DNA of 64,000 nucleotides from Mesorhizobium opportunistum WSM2075 (GCF_000176035.2 NC_015675.1:6700001-6764000), one strand, 5' to 3'. Shown: positions 51,624 through 61,072, counted from the stretch's first letter. Numbers and translations are program-made. The notes: generated from the letters alone by a model not told the origin.

Positions 51624-52004
51624 TTAATCCTTGTGCTCGCCGAAACGCGCGACCGCCTCGATCAACATCGTCGTGTCGACAGGCTTCGATAGTCTCGGCG
51701 AATCCTGGAACTGATCGGGGAACACCGTGGCGCTGTCATAGCCGGTGAGAAAGACAAAAGGCACACCGCGGGTGGCGAGGTGCTCCGCAATTGGGAAGCT
51801 GCGTTCGCCATGCAAGTTGACGTCGAGCACCGCCCCGTCCAGCTTGACGCCGTCGATCTGCTCAAGTGCCTGTTGGACGGAGGGTGCGGGACCGACGACA
51901 TCGCAACCAGCTGTCTTCAATTCGTCCGATAGATCGAGCGCAAGCAGGAATGCATCCTCGACGACGAGAACCCGCAGGCCGGATAATGGAGCGTTTTTAT
52001 TCAT
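51624..52004 (-). CDS. Single-domain response regulator
   Basis: A 126-residue receiver: VLVVEDAFLLA acidic residues, phospho-acceptor in GAVLDVNLHG, FVFLTGYDSA with the switch Thr, and PRLSKPVDT with the Lys. No output domain. The start overlaps the kinase stop by 4 bases, so the hybrid HWE kinase is its likely phosphodonor. It shares the SFPIAEHL-type helix 4 form with the receiver of 16968-17564. Confidence 0.87.
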   Translation of the reverse strand: MNKNAPLSGLRVLVVEDAFLLALDLSDELKTAGCDVVGPAPSVQQALEQIDGVKLDGAVLDVNLHGERSFPIAEHLATRGVPFVFLTGYDSATVFPDQFQDSPRLSKPVDTTMLIEAVARFGEHKD

Positions 52005-55000
52005 TTGTTTCTGAGCGGAAGATCGACGGCTTCCGTCCGGGACAAGGGTATTTCAAGCAGGCATTCCACGCCGGAGGGCTTGAAGCTCAACCCCACAGTT
52101 CCCCCCAACTCGTATTCCAAACTCTGCTGGATGAAGGTTGTTCCGAAATTCCTGCGGGATGGTTCTTCTACGATCGGGCCGCCGATTTCTTTCCAGCTGA
52201 TCGATAACGTGTTCAACGTTACGACATCCCAGGACACTTCGACGCGGCCGGTGTCTACGGAAAGCGCACCATATTTGGCGGCGTTGCTGGCGAGCTCGAA
52301 AAAAACCATGCCGAGCGTCGCCGCCGTGGCCGAATTGAGGTGGAGCGGCCGCCCCTTGACAACAACGGCCTGGCGTTCCGTGCTGCCGTAGGGAGAGAGC
52401 GTCGCCCTGAGCAGCTGCTCGAGGTCGGCATCGCCCCAATTGTAAGATGACAGGACCTCGTGCGTGCGGGCCATCGCCTGCAATCGCTCGTGAAATGATG
52501 TCGAGAACTCGCCTATCGAGATCGACGAACGGGTCATGCGCGAAGCCAGCGCGGTAACCGTGGCGAGGATGTTCTTCACGCGGTGCTGTAACTCGTGCAG
52601 CAGCCTCTCCTGGCTCCGCTCCGCCTCCTTGTGGGTCGATATGTCGACCAGGGCCGCGATCGCACCGCGGACCTTGCCGGATTCATCGAACAGCGGATTT
52701 GCCGAAATCATCACGTCGACGCTTGAACCGTCCGCCCGCGTGATGCGCGCCTCATATCCGGGAATGGCTTTGCCCGTCCGCATCGCTTTTTGCAGGGGCT
52801 GATCCCCCGCGTCCACTGCAACGCCGTTAACCGTCAGCGGCAGCACAACCGCCATTGATGCCAGCTTGCCGTCCGCGCCGCTCCGGGCAGCAAGTTCAAC
52901 CGCCCGGCGATTAGCACGGATCGCCTCGAAGTTACCGTTCTCGGCGATGAGAATGCCCACCGGCACCAGGTCCAGCAGCGTTGCTAGGCTTTCGACGCGG
53001 TTGCGCAGATCTTGCGAGAGCGTGCCGATCTTTTCCTCGGCTTTCACGATCTGGGTGACATCGACGAAGGTGACGACCACGCCGGCGATGACATTCTCGA
53101 CCGTACGGTACGGCAGAACGCGCATGATGTAGCGCCGGTCGTTGTCGACGCCCTCGATCTGCCGCTCGATCGCTCCAAGCCGCTGTAGCACCTGCTCCAA
53201 ATCGCCCTGCAATCCGTCGGCCAGAAACCGCGGACGCACATGCGCGAGGGGCCGCCCGACATCGCTTTCGACCAGCCTGAACAGGTCGCGCGCCGTCGGC
53301 GTAAAGCTCTTGATGCAGAGATCGCGGTCGAGGAAGACGGTCGCGATCTGGGTGCTTTCGAGCAAGTTCGCCATGTCGTTATTGGCGCGGCTGAGTTCGT
53401 CGACACGGATGCTGAGCTCAGCATTGACTGTTTGCAATTCCTCGTTGATCGACTGCAATTCCTCTTTCGAGGTTTCCAGTTCCTCGTTGGACGACTGCAG
53501 CTCCTCATTGATGGATGACAGCTCCTCGTTGGACGATTTCAACTCCTCGTTGGAGGATTCGAGTTCCTCCGTCGTGATCTGCAGCCGTTCCCTGGTTTCC
53601 CTCAGCTCCTTTTCGAGCTGGCTGACATTGGCGCTTTCGACATCGTCGGCTGTGCGGTCTGGCTCGTCCACGGCTTCCGGTTTGATGCCGCCGATATCGC
53701 GGAACACGAGCATGTAGAGCGGATCTGCCGAGTCGTCAGATGGCAGCGGCTGAACGACGAGGCTGATCGTCTGGCGTCCGCCATTGGTGCCTACCGTAAT
53801 GTTGCTCTGGACCGCCACCTGTCCGGAGCTGACTGCTTTGTGAAGCGCTGCCCGCAAGTCCATGCGCAGGCCCCGCCTGGCCATGGAGAAGACGTTGTGG
53901 TCGGGTGCGCCGGCGGCGAGCTCAAGATACTTGCCTGTGCCTCCGGAACTGTGCATCAGTTCGCCGGCGGCGTTGACTACCACATGGGCGGGCGAATAGC
54001 GCTGGAGGATCAGCCGTTCCGCGAACTCCTGCAAGGTTGAAGTCGTGGCGCGCTGACGTGCATGCGGGGCGGGCTGCCTGCCCGCCGCGGCGAGCGGGAA
54101 TTCCGGCAGCCGCTGCACCGCCACCTCACCGCGCTTCTGGAAGATGCGGCTGGTCTTGTCCACGGTCGAGAACAGGCGCCCGTGACGCGTGACGTTCTCG
54201 GACGATCCGAGAAACAGATAGCCGTTGCTGCGCAGAGCGTAATGAAAGACCGGCACGATCTTCTCCTGCAGTTCAGGGCCCAGATAAATCAGCAGGTTGC
54301 GGCAGGCGATCAGGTCGAGCCTGGAAAACGGCGGGTCGCGTAGAAGATTGTGTGCTGAAAATAGGCAGATTTCCCGCAAATCGGCGCCGACACGATAAGT
54401 GCCGTCCTCGCGCGTGAAGAATTCCTTGAGGCGCTTCGGCGTGACATCGCTTGCGATCGCCGCGGGATAGCGCCCGGCGCGAGCTATTTCCAGCGCGCGC
54501 TCGTCAACGTCGGTCGCGAATATCTGCAGGCTGGCCGAAACGGCACCGCGCGCGTTCTCCTTCAGCAGCATCGCGATCGAATAAGCTTCTTCGCCGGTGG
54601 CGCAGCCCGGCACCCAGACCCGGATCGTCTCGTCCGGTTTGCGGTCCTCGAAAAGCTTCGGAATGACGAAACGTTCGAGCGCTTCGAAGGCCCGCGTGTC
54701 GCGGAAAAAACTGGTCACGCCGATGAGCAGATCCTGGAACAGCAGATCGATCTGCTGCGGATCGTCGCGCAAGTGCTCATAGAAAGTCGCCGGATCGTCG
54801 ATCTGCAGCACCTGCATGCGGCGCTGGATGCGCCGCATGATAGTATTATCCTTGTAGCCGCTGAAATCGTGGCCGGTGCGTACTCGAAGCAGCGTCGAGA
54901 TCCGCGAAAGCTGTTCCGCCAAGTCGCGCTTGCGGCGGTCGCGCTCGCTTTCGGTCCGGTTGGAGCGGCTGAAATAACCCACCAGCTTTCCCGCCATTTG

Positions 55001-55591
55001 CCCTGCGGGAAGCACCATGTCGACCAGCCCGCCCTGGACGGCGCTTCGCATCATGCCGTCATGTTCGGCGCTTTCCTGCGCCAGCGTCAGTCCGCCGTGC
55101 TCCTTGATTGCCCGCAGTCCGATCGTGCCGTCGCTGCCGGTGCCCGAAAGGATTATGCCCGTCGCATACTCAGCCTGCTCCCGCGCCAGCGACGTGAAGA
55201 AATCGTCGATCGGCGTGCGCTTGACACGCGCGGCAGGCATCTTGGCGAGGTGAAAGTGGCGGTCCTCGACTGTTACCGAGACGCCCGGGGGGATCACGTA
55301 GATATTGTCCGGCTCGATCTCCACACCCTCTGCCGCTGTTTGCGTTTCGATCGTGGTGGAGCGTTGGATGATGCTGGCAAGCGCGCTTTCATGCTCGGCG
55401 TCGAGATGCTGGATCACCACATAGGCAAAACCGCTGTCGGCCGGCACTTCGGGAAAGAATTGCTGCAGCGCTCCGATGCCGCCCGCCGACGCGCCGATGC
55501 CTATGATGGGGAAGGACGCGGGCTCTTTGGCATCCCCACGTGGCCTAGCCTTCGCGTTTCTTGCCGTTGCCTTCCTGGTCGACTGTTCCAT
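52001..55591 (-). CDS. CheB-CheR-PAS-HWE hybrid sensor kinase
   Basis: A 1196-residue cytoplasmic protein. Domains in order: CheB-type methylesterase (about 27-205, GIGASAGGIGAL), CheR-type methyltransferase (about 215-485, WVPGCATGEEAYSIAML), a long Glu/Ser-rich coiled coil (about 655-745) with SSNEELxSxNEEL repeats, PAS domains (about 750-1000), and an HWE/HisKA_2 kinase (about 1010-1190). Kinase motifs are ELQHRVKNILATVTALA (phospho-His), FFELASNAAKYGAL (N box) and a WKE motif. Fusions of this type are known in rhizobia. HWE kinases often feed PhyR in the general stress response. It overlaps the CheB-like gene upstream by 47 bases and the regulator downstream by 4. Confidence 0.9.
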   Translation of the reverse strand: MEQSTRKATARNAKARPRGDAKEPASFPIIGIGASAGGIGALQQFFPEVPADSGFAYVVIQHLDAEHESALASIIQRSTTIETQTAAEGVEIEPDNIYVIPPGVSVTVEDRHFHLAKMPAARVKRTPIDDFFTSLAREQAEYATGIILSGTGSDGTIGLRAIKEHGGLTLAQESAEHDGMMRSAVQGGLVDMVLPAGQMAGKLVGYFSRSNRTESERDRRKRDLAEQLSRISTLLRVRTGHDFSGYKDNTIMRRIQRRMQVLQIDDPATFYEHLRDDPQQIDLLFQDLLIGVTSFFRDTRAFEALERFVIPKLFEDRKPDETIRVWVPGCATGEEAYSIAMLLKENARGAVSASLQIFATDVDERALEIARAGRYPAAIASDVTPKRLKEFFTREDGTYRVGADLREICLFSAHNLLRDPPFSRLDLIACRNLLIYLGPELQEKIVPVFHYALRSNGYLFLGSSENVTRHGRLFSTVDKTSRIFQKRGEVAVQRLPEFPLAAAGRQPAPHARQRATTSTLQEFAERLILQRYSPAHVVVNAAGELMHSSGGTGKYLELAAGAPDHNVFSMARRGLRMDLRAALHKAVSSGQVAVQSNITVGTNGGRQTISLVVQPLPSDDSADPLYMLVFRDIGGIKPEAVDEPDRTADDVESANVSQLEKELRETRERLQITTEELESSNEELKSSNEELSSINEELQSSNEELETSKEELQSINEELQTVNAELSIRVDELSRANNDMANLLESTQIATVFLDRDLCIKSFTPTARDLFRLVESDVGRPLAHVRPRFLADGLQGDLEQVLQRLGAIERQIEGVDNDRRYIMRVLPYRTVENVIAGVVVTFVDVTQIVKAEEKIGTLSQDLRNRVESLATLLDLVPVGILIAENGNFEAIRANRRAVELAARSGADGKLASMAVVLPLTVNGVAVDAGDQPLQKAMRTGKAIPGYEARITRADGSSVDVMISANPLFDESGKVRGAIAALVDISTHKEAERSQERLLHELQHRVKNILATVTALASRMTRSSISIGEFSTSFHERLQAMARTHEVLSSYNWGDADLEQLLRATLSPYGSTERQAVVVKGRPLHLNSATAATLGMVFFELASNAAKYGALSVDTGRVEVSWDVVTLNTLSISWKEIGGPIVEEPSRRNFGTTFIQQSLEYELGGTVGLSFKPSGVECLLEIPLSRTEAVDLPLRNK

Positions 55592-56645
55592 TGCCCGTTA
55601 CCCGAACCCGCCTGCTTTCGAGGATGCGCTCGACGAGAGCGGCATCCGCATCGTATTCTTTTGCCCGCTGGCCAAGCTCTTTCGCGAGCTGCGAGCGATG
55701 CCGTGTTCTTTCCCGCTCGGCCATGCGCCGGGCAAATTCCGCCCGTTGCTGATGTGACCGCAGCAGGCTCCATAGAATTTCATCCGCCTCGATCGCCTGC
55801 GCTTCCAATACCGCCTCGGCAGTAAAAGCGTGTCCGGTATGACACCGGTAGCGCAGCATGTCACCGTCTTCGAGCTCCCACAGCGGCCCGTTGCATTCTG
55901 GGCATGTAAACACCGACAATTCGCCAAGTCGATCTGCTTCTTTCATGGTCGAATGCTCCTGCGCGGCGATGGCCGCCTCCAGTCTGACCATTGGCGGGGC
56001 AGGCAAGGTGCTGTCAGCCGGCTCGGCCGCCAGCTTAGCCAGCAGGCGAGCGAGCTCGGCCGCCGGCACGCAATGGTCGACCTCGACATATTGCAGCGCG
56101 CTTTCCACCATGGATGGCACCAGCGCGTCCTTCGGGTGCTGCACGGCCGCGATCCCGCCGACCGCCTTGACGGCTCTCAAGCCGGCGGTGCCGTCGGAAA
56201 GCGCACCCGAGAGCAGGACGCCGATGACGCTCGCGCCGTAGCTGAGCGCCGCCGAGCGGAACAGCGGATCTATGGCCGGCCGGGCGAGGTTTTCGCGCGG
56301 TCCGCGCCGCAGCATCATGTGGTCGCCATGCAGGAGAAGATGGAAGCCGGGCGGCGCCACATAGATGTTGCCGGTCCTGAAGGACGCGCCGTTCTCGGCG
56401 ACCGAGGTTTTGAGCGTGGCGACGCGGTCGAGGATTGCGGGCAGATAGCTGATCTGGCCGACATGGAGCACGATGAACACGGCTGCCGGCAGCTCCGCGG
56501 GCAGATCGCTCACGATCTTCTTCAGCGGTTCGATTCCGCCCGCCGACGCGCCGATGACAATAATGAAGCGGTTGCGCGCCTGTTCTTGCGGCGAGCTTGT
56601 CCGGTTCGCGCGAGCAGGTGAAATGCGGTTTCGAATATCGACCAT
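55545..56645 (-). CDS. CheB-like methylesterase with a C-terminal zinc-type domain
   Basis: A 366-residue protein. The CheB domain (about 25-210) has VIGASAGGIEPL (catalytic Ser), FIVLHVGQ (His) and LLSGALSDGTAGL (Asp). There is no receiver domain, so it is not a classical CheB. The C-terminal part has CPECNGPLWEL and YRCHTGHAFT, a four-ligand zinc-ribbon-like motif, then a helical arm. It is translationally linked to the hybrid kinase (47-base overlap) and duplicates that protein's first domain. The pair may sense redox or protein-methylation state; not shown. Confidence 0.85.
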   Translation of the reverse strand: MVDIRNRISPARANRTSSPQEQARNRFIIVIGASAGGIEPLKKIVSDLPAELPAAVFIVLHVGQISYLPAILDRVATLKTSVAENGASFRTGNIYVAPPGFHLLLHGDHMMLRRGPRENLARPAIDPLFRSAALSYGASVIGVLLSGALSDGTAGLRAVKAVGGIAAVQHPKDALVPSMVESALQYVEVDHCVPAAELARLLAKLAAEPADSTLPAPPMVRLEAAIAAQEHSTMKEADRLGELSVFTCPECNGPLWELEDGDMLRYRCHTGHAFTAEAVLEAQAIEADEILWSLLRSHQQRAEFARRMAERERTRHRSQLAKELGQRAKEYDADAALVERILESRRVRVTGNGTVDQEGNGKKREG

Positions 56646-56810
56646 GAAATCCGTGGGCGCCCTTGCCCTCGATCATAAAGTCGACCAAGCGGGATAAGGT
56701 TCCATCAGGTGGCGCCGTCGTCGATCTGCAACTGCAAAATGTAGTTGGGTATCAGCGAGGCGCAATACGTTTGCAAAAGCAAACGCCTACTCGCGACAAC
56801 CCTCTTGGCA

Positions 56811-56835
56811 GGAACTCCCGGACATCGCCGCCGTT
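56811..56835 (+). promoter_or_regulatory. EcfG-type promoter of the CsbD gene
   Basis: GGAAC-N16-CGTT, the full consensus, 33 bases before the ATG at 56869. Confidence 0.75.
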
Positions 56836-56868
56836 GTTATGCAATGCAACCTAAGGAGACTTTGGACC

Positions 56869-57072
56869 ATGGATTGGAACCGCGTCGAAGGAAATTGGAA
56901 GCAGGTCAAAGGCAAGGTGAAGGAACAATGGGGTAAGCTCACCGACGATGATCTCGACCGCATCGCCGGCAAGCGCGACCAGCTTGAAGGCAAGATCCAG
57001 GAACGTTACGGCATCGAGAAGGATCGTGTCCGCGCCGACGTCGATGACTGGGCTCGCCGCCAAGGCTGGTAG
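56869..57072 (+). CDS. CsbD-family stress protein
   Basis: A 67-residue protein: MDWNRVEGNWKQVKGKVKEQ, then WGKLTDDDLDRIAGKRDQLEGKIQERYG, the CsbD pattern of paired charged helices. CsbD proteins are abundant under general stress in many bacteria; the role is unknown. AAGGAG lies 9 bases before the ATG at 56869, and a perfect EcfG-type promoter 33 bases upstream. A hairpin follows the stop. Confidence 0.92.
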   Translation: MDWNRVEGNWKQVKGKVKEQWGKLTDDDLDRIAGKRDQLEGKIQERYGIEKDRVRADVDDWARRQGW

Positions 57073-57087
57073 GCCAACGCTCAATGA

Positions 57088-57119
57088 AGAAGGGTTGTGT
57101 CGCTCGAATCAACCCTTCT
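57088..57119 (+). terminator. Hairpin after the CsbD gene
   Basis: A 10-base stem (AGAAGGGTTG with CAACCCTTCT) and a 12-base loop, 15 bases after the stop. No T-run follows, so it may stabilise the 3' end rather than terminate alone. Confidence 0.45.
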
Positions 57120-57232
57120 CCAACTCGCGTCAGCGTATGACCACACGAACGTTGCGCTCTCGCCATGCTTCAAAGTCCGAATTTGGGGCCGCGAAGCTAT
57201 TAGCTGACCAAATGAGTCTGCCACGGTGAACC

Positions 57233-57427
57233 ATGGCCAAGAAGAAATTGAAATCAGCATTGTCCGCCATAGCGACAGCCTCTCGCTCGGAGGCTACCGA
57301 GGCGGTTTATTTTGCCCGCAAATGCGGTCTCACGCCTGAGGAAGCGCTAAGAATTATTCGGCAGGCAAGTGACCCCCCGGGGTACGAGATTCCAGCGAAC
57401 GGGAGCGCTAACACTCAATCTCGTTAG
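57233..57427 (+). CDS. Small DUF3606-like protein
   Basis: A 64-residue protein. Residues 17-45 (SRSEATEAVYFARKCGLTPEEALRIIRQA) show the YFARxxGLTxxEAxxIIR core of DUF3606-type proteins, as at 21507-21776. The ribosome site is weak. The C-terminal tail is polar. Function unknown. Confidence 0.6.
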   Translation: MAKKKLKSALSAIATASRSEATEAVYFARKCGLTPEEALRIIRQASDPPGYEIPANGSANTQSR

Positions 57428-57567
57428 GCTTGGCCTGCATGGATGGCGGCTGTGTTGCGGGCATTCTGGATAAGCACGTGCCGAGAGGGAACCTGCGCCT
57501 TTGCGATCGCAAGCCGACCCGGACGGAGCCGCCCGGCGCCCCGCCGCTGGAGACATATCGCGGAGAT

Positions 57568-57592
57568 GGAACTTCAGTCACAGCTAATTGTT
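57568..57592 (+). promoter_or_regulatory. EcfG-type promoter of the gene at 57615
   Basis: GGAAC-N16-TGTT, 22 bases before the ATG. A reverse GTTCC overlaps the -10. Confidence 0.6.
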
Positions 57593-57614
57593 CCATCTTT
57601 GGAGGCGGATTAGC

Positions 57615-57935
57615 ATGACCAGATCGTCGCTTCATCTGCTCAAGGGCATCGGATATTCGATCTCCGCGGCAAGCGTGATCCTGCTGGCGATCGTCAGCTG
57701 GGACAGCGCATCGAAAAGTCCGTTGCTGATTGCCTGCTTGCTCGGCGGCGCCGCCACTTCGATCATCGGCATGTTCTGCCGCTGGCTTTCCTACGAAATC
57801 GAAAAGCGATGGGAGAACGATAGGACCGACAATGAGGCGACGCCAGCCGCCAGGGCGGCTCGGGATGACTACCTGCCAGCTCCACTAAAAATAATTCGCC
57901 CGCCGGCAAGCCAGCGGACGAATTTGATTGAGTAA
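57615..57935 (+). CDS. Small two-helix membrane protein
   Basis: A 106-residue protein with two membrane helices (about 9-28 and 36-56) and a charged cytoplasmic tail (SYEIEKRWENDRTDNEATPAARAARD). GGAGG precedes the ATG at 57615; an EcfG-type promoter lies 22 bases upstream. No family recognised. Confidence 0.65.
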   Translation: MTRSSLHLLKGIGYSISAASVILLAIVSWDSASKSPLLIACLLGGAATSIIGMFCRWLSYEIEKRWENDRTDNEATPAARAARDDYLPAPLKIIRPPASQRTNLIE

Positions 57936-57961
57936 TGTCAGCAAGCGAGCGGCGTTTGCAG

Positions 57962-58188
57962 TCAGTCCCGGACGAACAGCGCCTCGTCTTCATCGCGCTG
58001 CTTGCCGCCGAGCGCTGCGGCGACGCTGGCGATGAAAGCGCCCACAATCACGGATAAAGCGCCGACCAGCGCGAAAGCGGCGCTTGCCTTCCTGGCCGTA
58101 TCGGCGGCCGCTTTTGCCTTGTTCTTGGCATCGTCCATGCCGGCGAGGACGGTGTCTACGCGCTTGGCGGCCTCGGCTGGCGCGGCGC
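57962..58188 (-). pseudogene. C-terminal fragment of a PhnA-like membrane protein
   Basis: A frame of about 75 codons encoding KAKAAADTARKASAAFALVG, a membrane helix, and AALGGKQRDEDE. This is the typical C-terminus of larger rhizobial membrane proteins annotated PhnA-like. No start with a ribosome site is present and the frame runs back into the end of the yihY gene, so it looks like the rest of a truncated gene. A short product from the ATG at 58138 cannot be excluded. Confidence 0.45.
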
Positions 58189-59217
58189 TCAGTCCTCCCG
58201 CCGCCAGACCTGCGAGACCAGCAGCGTGATCAGGCAGATGAAAACGATCCAACCACGGATCTTGTTCTCAGGAGATCCGAACCGCACCGCGGTCGTGGGT
58301 CCAGATCGAAATTGCGAGCCCGGCCTGCTCTGCACCATCGGCGCGAGATCCTGCCGGCTGCCGCTCAGCACCGAATAGGCGCGGGTGATCTCGGCGCCGA
58401 ATAGAAATATCTGGGCCGAGTAATAGACCCAGAGCAGCACGACCATCAGCGCGCCAGCGGCGCCATAGGACGTCGCGATGGCGCTGGTGCCGATGTACCA
58501 GCCGATCAGCGACTTGCCGATGGTGAACAGCAGCGCCGTGACCAACGAGCCAACGGCGACGTCGCGCCATTTCAGCGTTCGGTCCGGCAGGACCTTGTAG
58601 ATCGCGGAAAAGAGCAGCGCGATCAGCACGAACGACACGATGGTGTTGATCGCGCTCACGATCAGCTCGCCGAAAGGCAGGTGCTGGTTGATGACCGCGC
58701 CCAGCGCCGAGATCGCCGTGCTTGCCGCGAGCGACACCAGAAGCATGAAACCAAGAGCCGCCACCAGGCCTAGGCTCGCAGCCCTCGCCCGCACCAGGCG
58801 CGAAAGCGAAACGCCATTGGGCCTGACCTTCCATATCTGGTTCAGCGACAGCTGCATCTCGCCGAAGACGCCGGAGGCGGTAACAAGGAGCGCCATCAGC
58901 CCGATGAGGGTGGCCAGCGTGCTGGATCCTCGATGCGAAGCGGTCTCGATCGTTGCCTTGAGGAGATCGGCGCTCTGCGGCCCCATCACGCCCGCGAACT
59001 CGGCTGAGAGCGCGAGCTGGGCAGCATCGTTGCCGACGACGATGCCGGCGATCGCCACCACGATGAGAACGATCGGCGCAAGGGAGGTCGCCGCGTAGAA
59101 AGCAATCGCAGCGCCGTGGCTCAGCGCGTTGTCATTGACGTAGCCGCTGACGCTTTCCTTCAGCAAAAGCCAGCCTTCCTGCGACCAGTCGGTCTTCGAT
59201 TTCTTGTCTTCCGCCAT
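58189..59217 (-). CDS. YihY/BrkB-family membrane protein
   Basis: A 342-residue protein with six helices in the YihY pattern: HGAAIAFYAATSLAPIVLIVVAIAG, GVFGEMQLSLNQIWKVRP, LRWRDVAVGSL-type loop (here LKWRDVAVGSLVTALLF) and SYGAAGALMVVLLWVYYSAQIFLFGAEI. A seventh hydrophobic segment ends the protein (WIVFICLITLLVSQVW). Function of the family is unsettled. Two remnants of other genes follow its stop. No strong EcfG-type box was found. Confidence 0.87.
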   Translation of the reverse strand: MAEDKKSKTDWSQEGWLLLKESVSGYVNDNALSHGAAIAFYAATSLAPIVLIVVAIAGIVVGNDAAQLALSAEFAGVMGPQSADLLKATIETASHRGSSTLATLIGLMALLVTASGVFGEMQLSLNQIWKVRPNGVSLSRLVRARAASLGLVAALGFMLLVSLAASTAISALGAVINQHLPFGELIVSAINTIVSFVLIALLFSAIYKVLPDRTLKWRDVAVGSLVTALLFTIGKSLIGWYIGTSAIATSYGAAGALMVVLLWVYYSAQIFLFGAEITRAYSVLSGSRQDLAPMVQSRPGSQFRSGPTTAVRFGSPENKIRGWIVFICLITLLVSQVWRRED

Positions 59218-59432
59218 GCGATGCCAACGCTCAATTAAAGCGGGCCGGGTGGGACAAGAGCTCGACTGCCTTTTCGTTGGCCAAGGTGTGAAGCCGGAAA
59301 AACCACCCTGTGCTCTTTACCACCAGGTCCGACTAACGCGGCCCGCAGAGGTCAATTGCGCGTGGATCGAATGGTTCCGACCTTCAATGCCTGGTCGAAA
59401 TAGGCCTGGTCTTACGGCAGCGGCGGTTGCGT

Positions 59433-60464
59433 TCAATAGCCTCCGATGATCGGCAAGATCTCGCCGGTGATATAGCTGGAGCATTGCGGCGAAGCGAGAA
59501 AGACGTAGGCTGGAGCGATCTCTTCCGGCTGGGCCGGCCGCTTCATCGGCGTCTGGGCGCCGAAGCGCGAGACATCCTCCGCCTCCTTTTCCGATGGGTT
59601 GAGCGGCGTCCACACAGGTCCAGGCGCCACGGCATTGACGCGAATACCCTTGCTGACCAGACTGCCCGAGAGAGCCCGCGTGAAGGCATGGATGCCGCCT
59701 TTGGTCATCGAGTAGTCGATCAGATCCTTCGAGCCTTCGATGCCGGTCACCGAACCGGTGTTGATGATCGCCGAGCCCTGTTTCATGTGCGGCACGGCCT
59801 CCTGCGCCATATGGAAATAGCCGTAGAGATTGGTCTTTAGCGTGGTGTCGAAATGCTGCTCGGTGAGATCGGCGAAATCCGACGAATGCACTTGAAAGGC
59901 GGCGTTGTTGACGAGCACGTCCAGTTTGCCGAAGACCTTCAGCGTCTGCTCCACCGCCTTGCGGCAGAAGGTCCGCCTGGCGACATCGCCGCGTATGGTA
60001 ATGCAGCTCCTGCCTTCGGCCTCGACTGCTTGCTTTGTCACCTTCGCGTCGCGATCCTCGCTGAGGTAGACAACGGCGATATCGGCCCCTTCACGGGCGA
60101 ACAGCACGGCGACCGAGCGGCCGATGCCGGAGTCGCCGCCAGTGATCAGCGCCACCTTGCCAGTCAGCTTGTTCGATCCCTGCCAGAACGGCGCATCATA
60201 AAGCGGCGCCGGCTCGATCGCCCATTCCTCACCGGGTTTCGGATGATGCTGCTTCGGGAACGGCGGCACCGGATATTTGCGCGCGCCCGCCTGCATGGCT
60301 CGTTGCGATTTGGATTTGCCGTTCGGCTTGGCGCGATCGGCCGCGTCGACCTTGCGCTGCACACTCCGCTGCTTGCTAGCCGCCTGCTCGGAAGTGGATC
60401 TGGTCCGCGTGGCGGGTTTGGTCGGTACGGCGGATACTGCGGTCCTGGCGGATTTCGTCGGCAT
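59433..60464 (-). CDS. SDR oxidoreductase, GSP39/YhdF-like
   Basis: A 343-residue protein. A basic N-terminal extension (about 1-65) of Thr, Ala, Lys and Arg is followed by the HHPKPGEEWAIEP motif of the GSP39 (YdaD/YhdF) group. The classical SDR core follows: ITGGDSGIGRSVA (about 118-130), NNAAFQ, INTGSV and YSMTKGG with catalytic Tyr and Lys. GAAGGAG precedes the ATG at 60464. B. subtilis relatives are general stress proteins. The substrate is unknown. The basic extension is typical of rhizobial copies and may bind DNA or be unstructured. Confidence 0.85.
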   Translation of the reverse strand: MPTKSARTAVSAVPTKPATRTRSTSEQAASKQRSVQRKVDAADRAKPNGKSKSQRAMQAGARKYPVPPFPKQHHPKPGEEWAIEPAPLYDAPFWQGSNKLTGKVALITGGDSGIGRSVAVLFAREGADIAVVYLSEDRDAKVTKQAVEAEGRSCITIRGDVARRTFCRKAVEQTLKVFGKLDVLVNNAAFQVHSSDFADLTEQHFDTTLKTNLYGYFHMAQEAVPHMKQGSAIINTGSVTGIEGSKDLIDYSMTKGGIHAFTRALSGSLVSKGIRVNAVAPGPVWTPLNPSEKEAEDVSRFGAQTPMKRPAQPEEIAPAYVFLASPQCSSYITGEILPIIGGY

Positions 60465-60651
60465 CGGTTTTCTCCTTCGCTTTCGGGGACAACGCATGCG
60501 GACAGAAAAGGTTGAGGTTGCACCGCGCCTCCAGCTTTCCGGTCATCTTCGGGCAGGCGCCAGCTCTCTGTGGATACATCGAAGTTAACTGCAGAGGTTG
60601 GATGCAACCACTCGGTGGCAGCTTCGTTTATGGCCACTACACGGTGGCAAG

Positions 60652-60735
60652 ATGAAATCCTTTTGGACCTACAATCCCATTCTTGTTCCGGCAGCGGCGG
60701 CCCTGACGGCGGTGCCCTTCATCGGCCCCGCCTGA
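60652..60735 (+). CDS. Possible 27-residue membrane peptide
   Basis: ATG at 60652; MKSFWTYNPILVPAAAALTAVPFIGPA, a short hydrophobic peptide. The ribosome site is weak and no promoter box precedes it. May be chance. Confidence 0.2.
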   Translation: MKSFWTYNPILVPAAAALTAVPFIGPA

Positions 60736-60769
60736 GGCGTGAACGAGTGGTTAGGATGGTGAAAGAGCC

Positions 60770-61072
60770 TTGAGCAGATTCCTGCCGCTCACGATTCACT
60801 TCGTCAACGGCGGCACGATGGTGGTTTCCTCGATCGCCGACGCCAAGAAGGCACTTGGCAGGGCGTGGAAGAATAAGGACGCGCCAGCCTATCTCAAGGC
60901 GGCTCGCCTTGTGGAAGACGCGGGTGAAGGGATTTGCCGTCCGGCAATCGCCTTTGCTGCTTTCAAGAAAGCGGCCGCTGAGCAGGGTCTGCTGGAGGAT
61001 TCCGGGCCGAGCATAGCGCTGAGCATACTCGACCAGCTTTCGTCCGGCGACCGTAAAGGTCCGCTGACGTGA
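60770..61072 (+). CDS. DUF982 protein
   Basis: A 100-residue protein. FLPLTIHFVNGGTMVVSSIADAKKALGRAWKNKDAPAYLKAARLVEDAGEG and the FKKAAAEQG end match DUF982, a rhizobial family often present in many copies. The TTG at 60770 gives the complete domain; an ATG at 60818 is internal to it. Function unknown. Confidence 0.75.
   Translation: MSRFLPLTIHFVNGGTMVVSSIADAKKALGRAWKNKDAPAYLKAARLVEDAGEGICRPAIAFAAFKKAAAEQGLLEDSGPSIALSILDQLSSGDRKGPLT

Noticed and set aside
54773..55825. A 350-codon frame opposite the hybrid kinase
   Set aside because: Antisense shadow without motifs or ribosome site.
59350..59388. GGAAC-N16-AATT (minus strand) as the yihY promoter
   Set aside because: The -10 is weak and the distance to the ATG is about 130 bases; could be chance.
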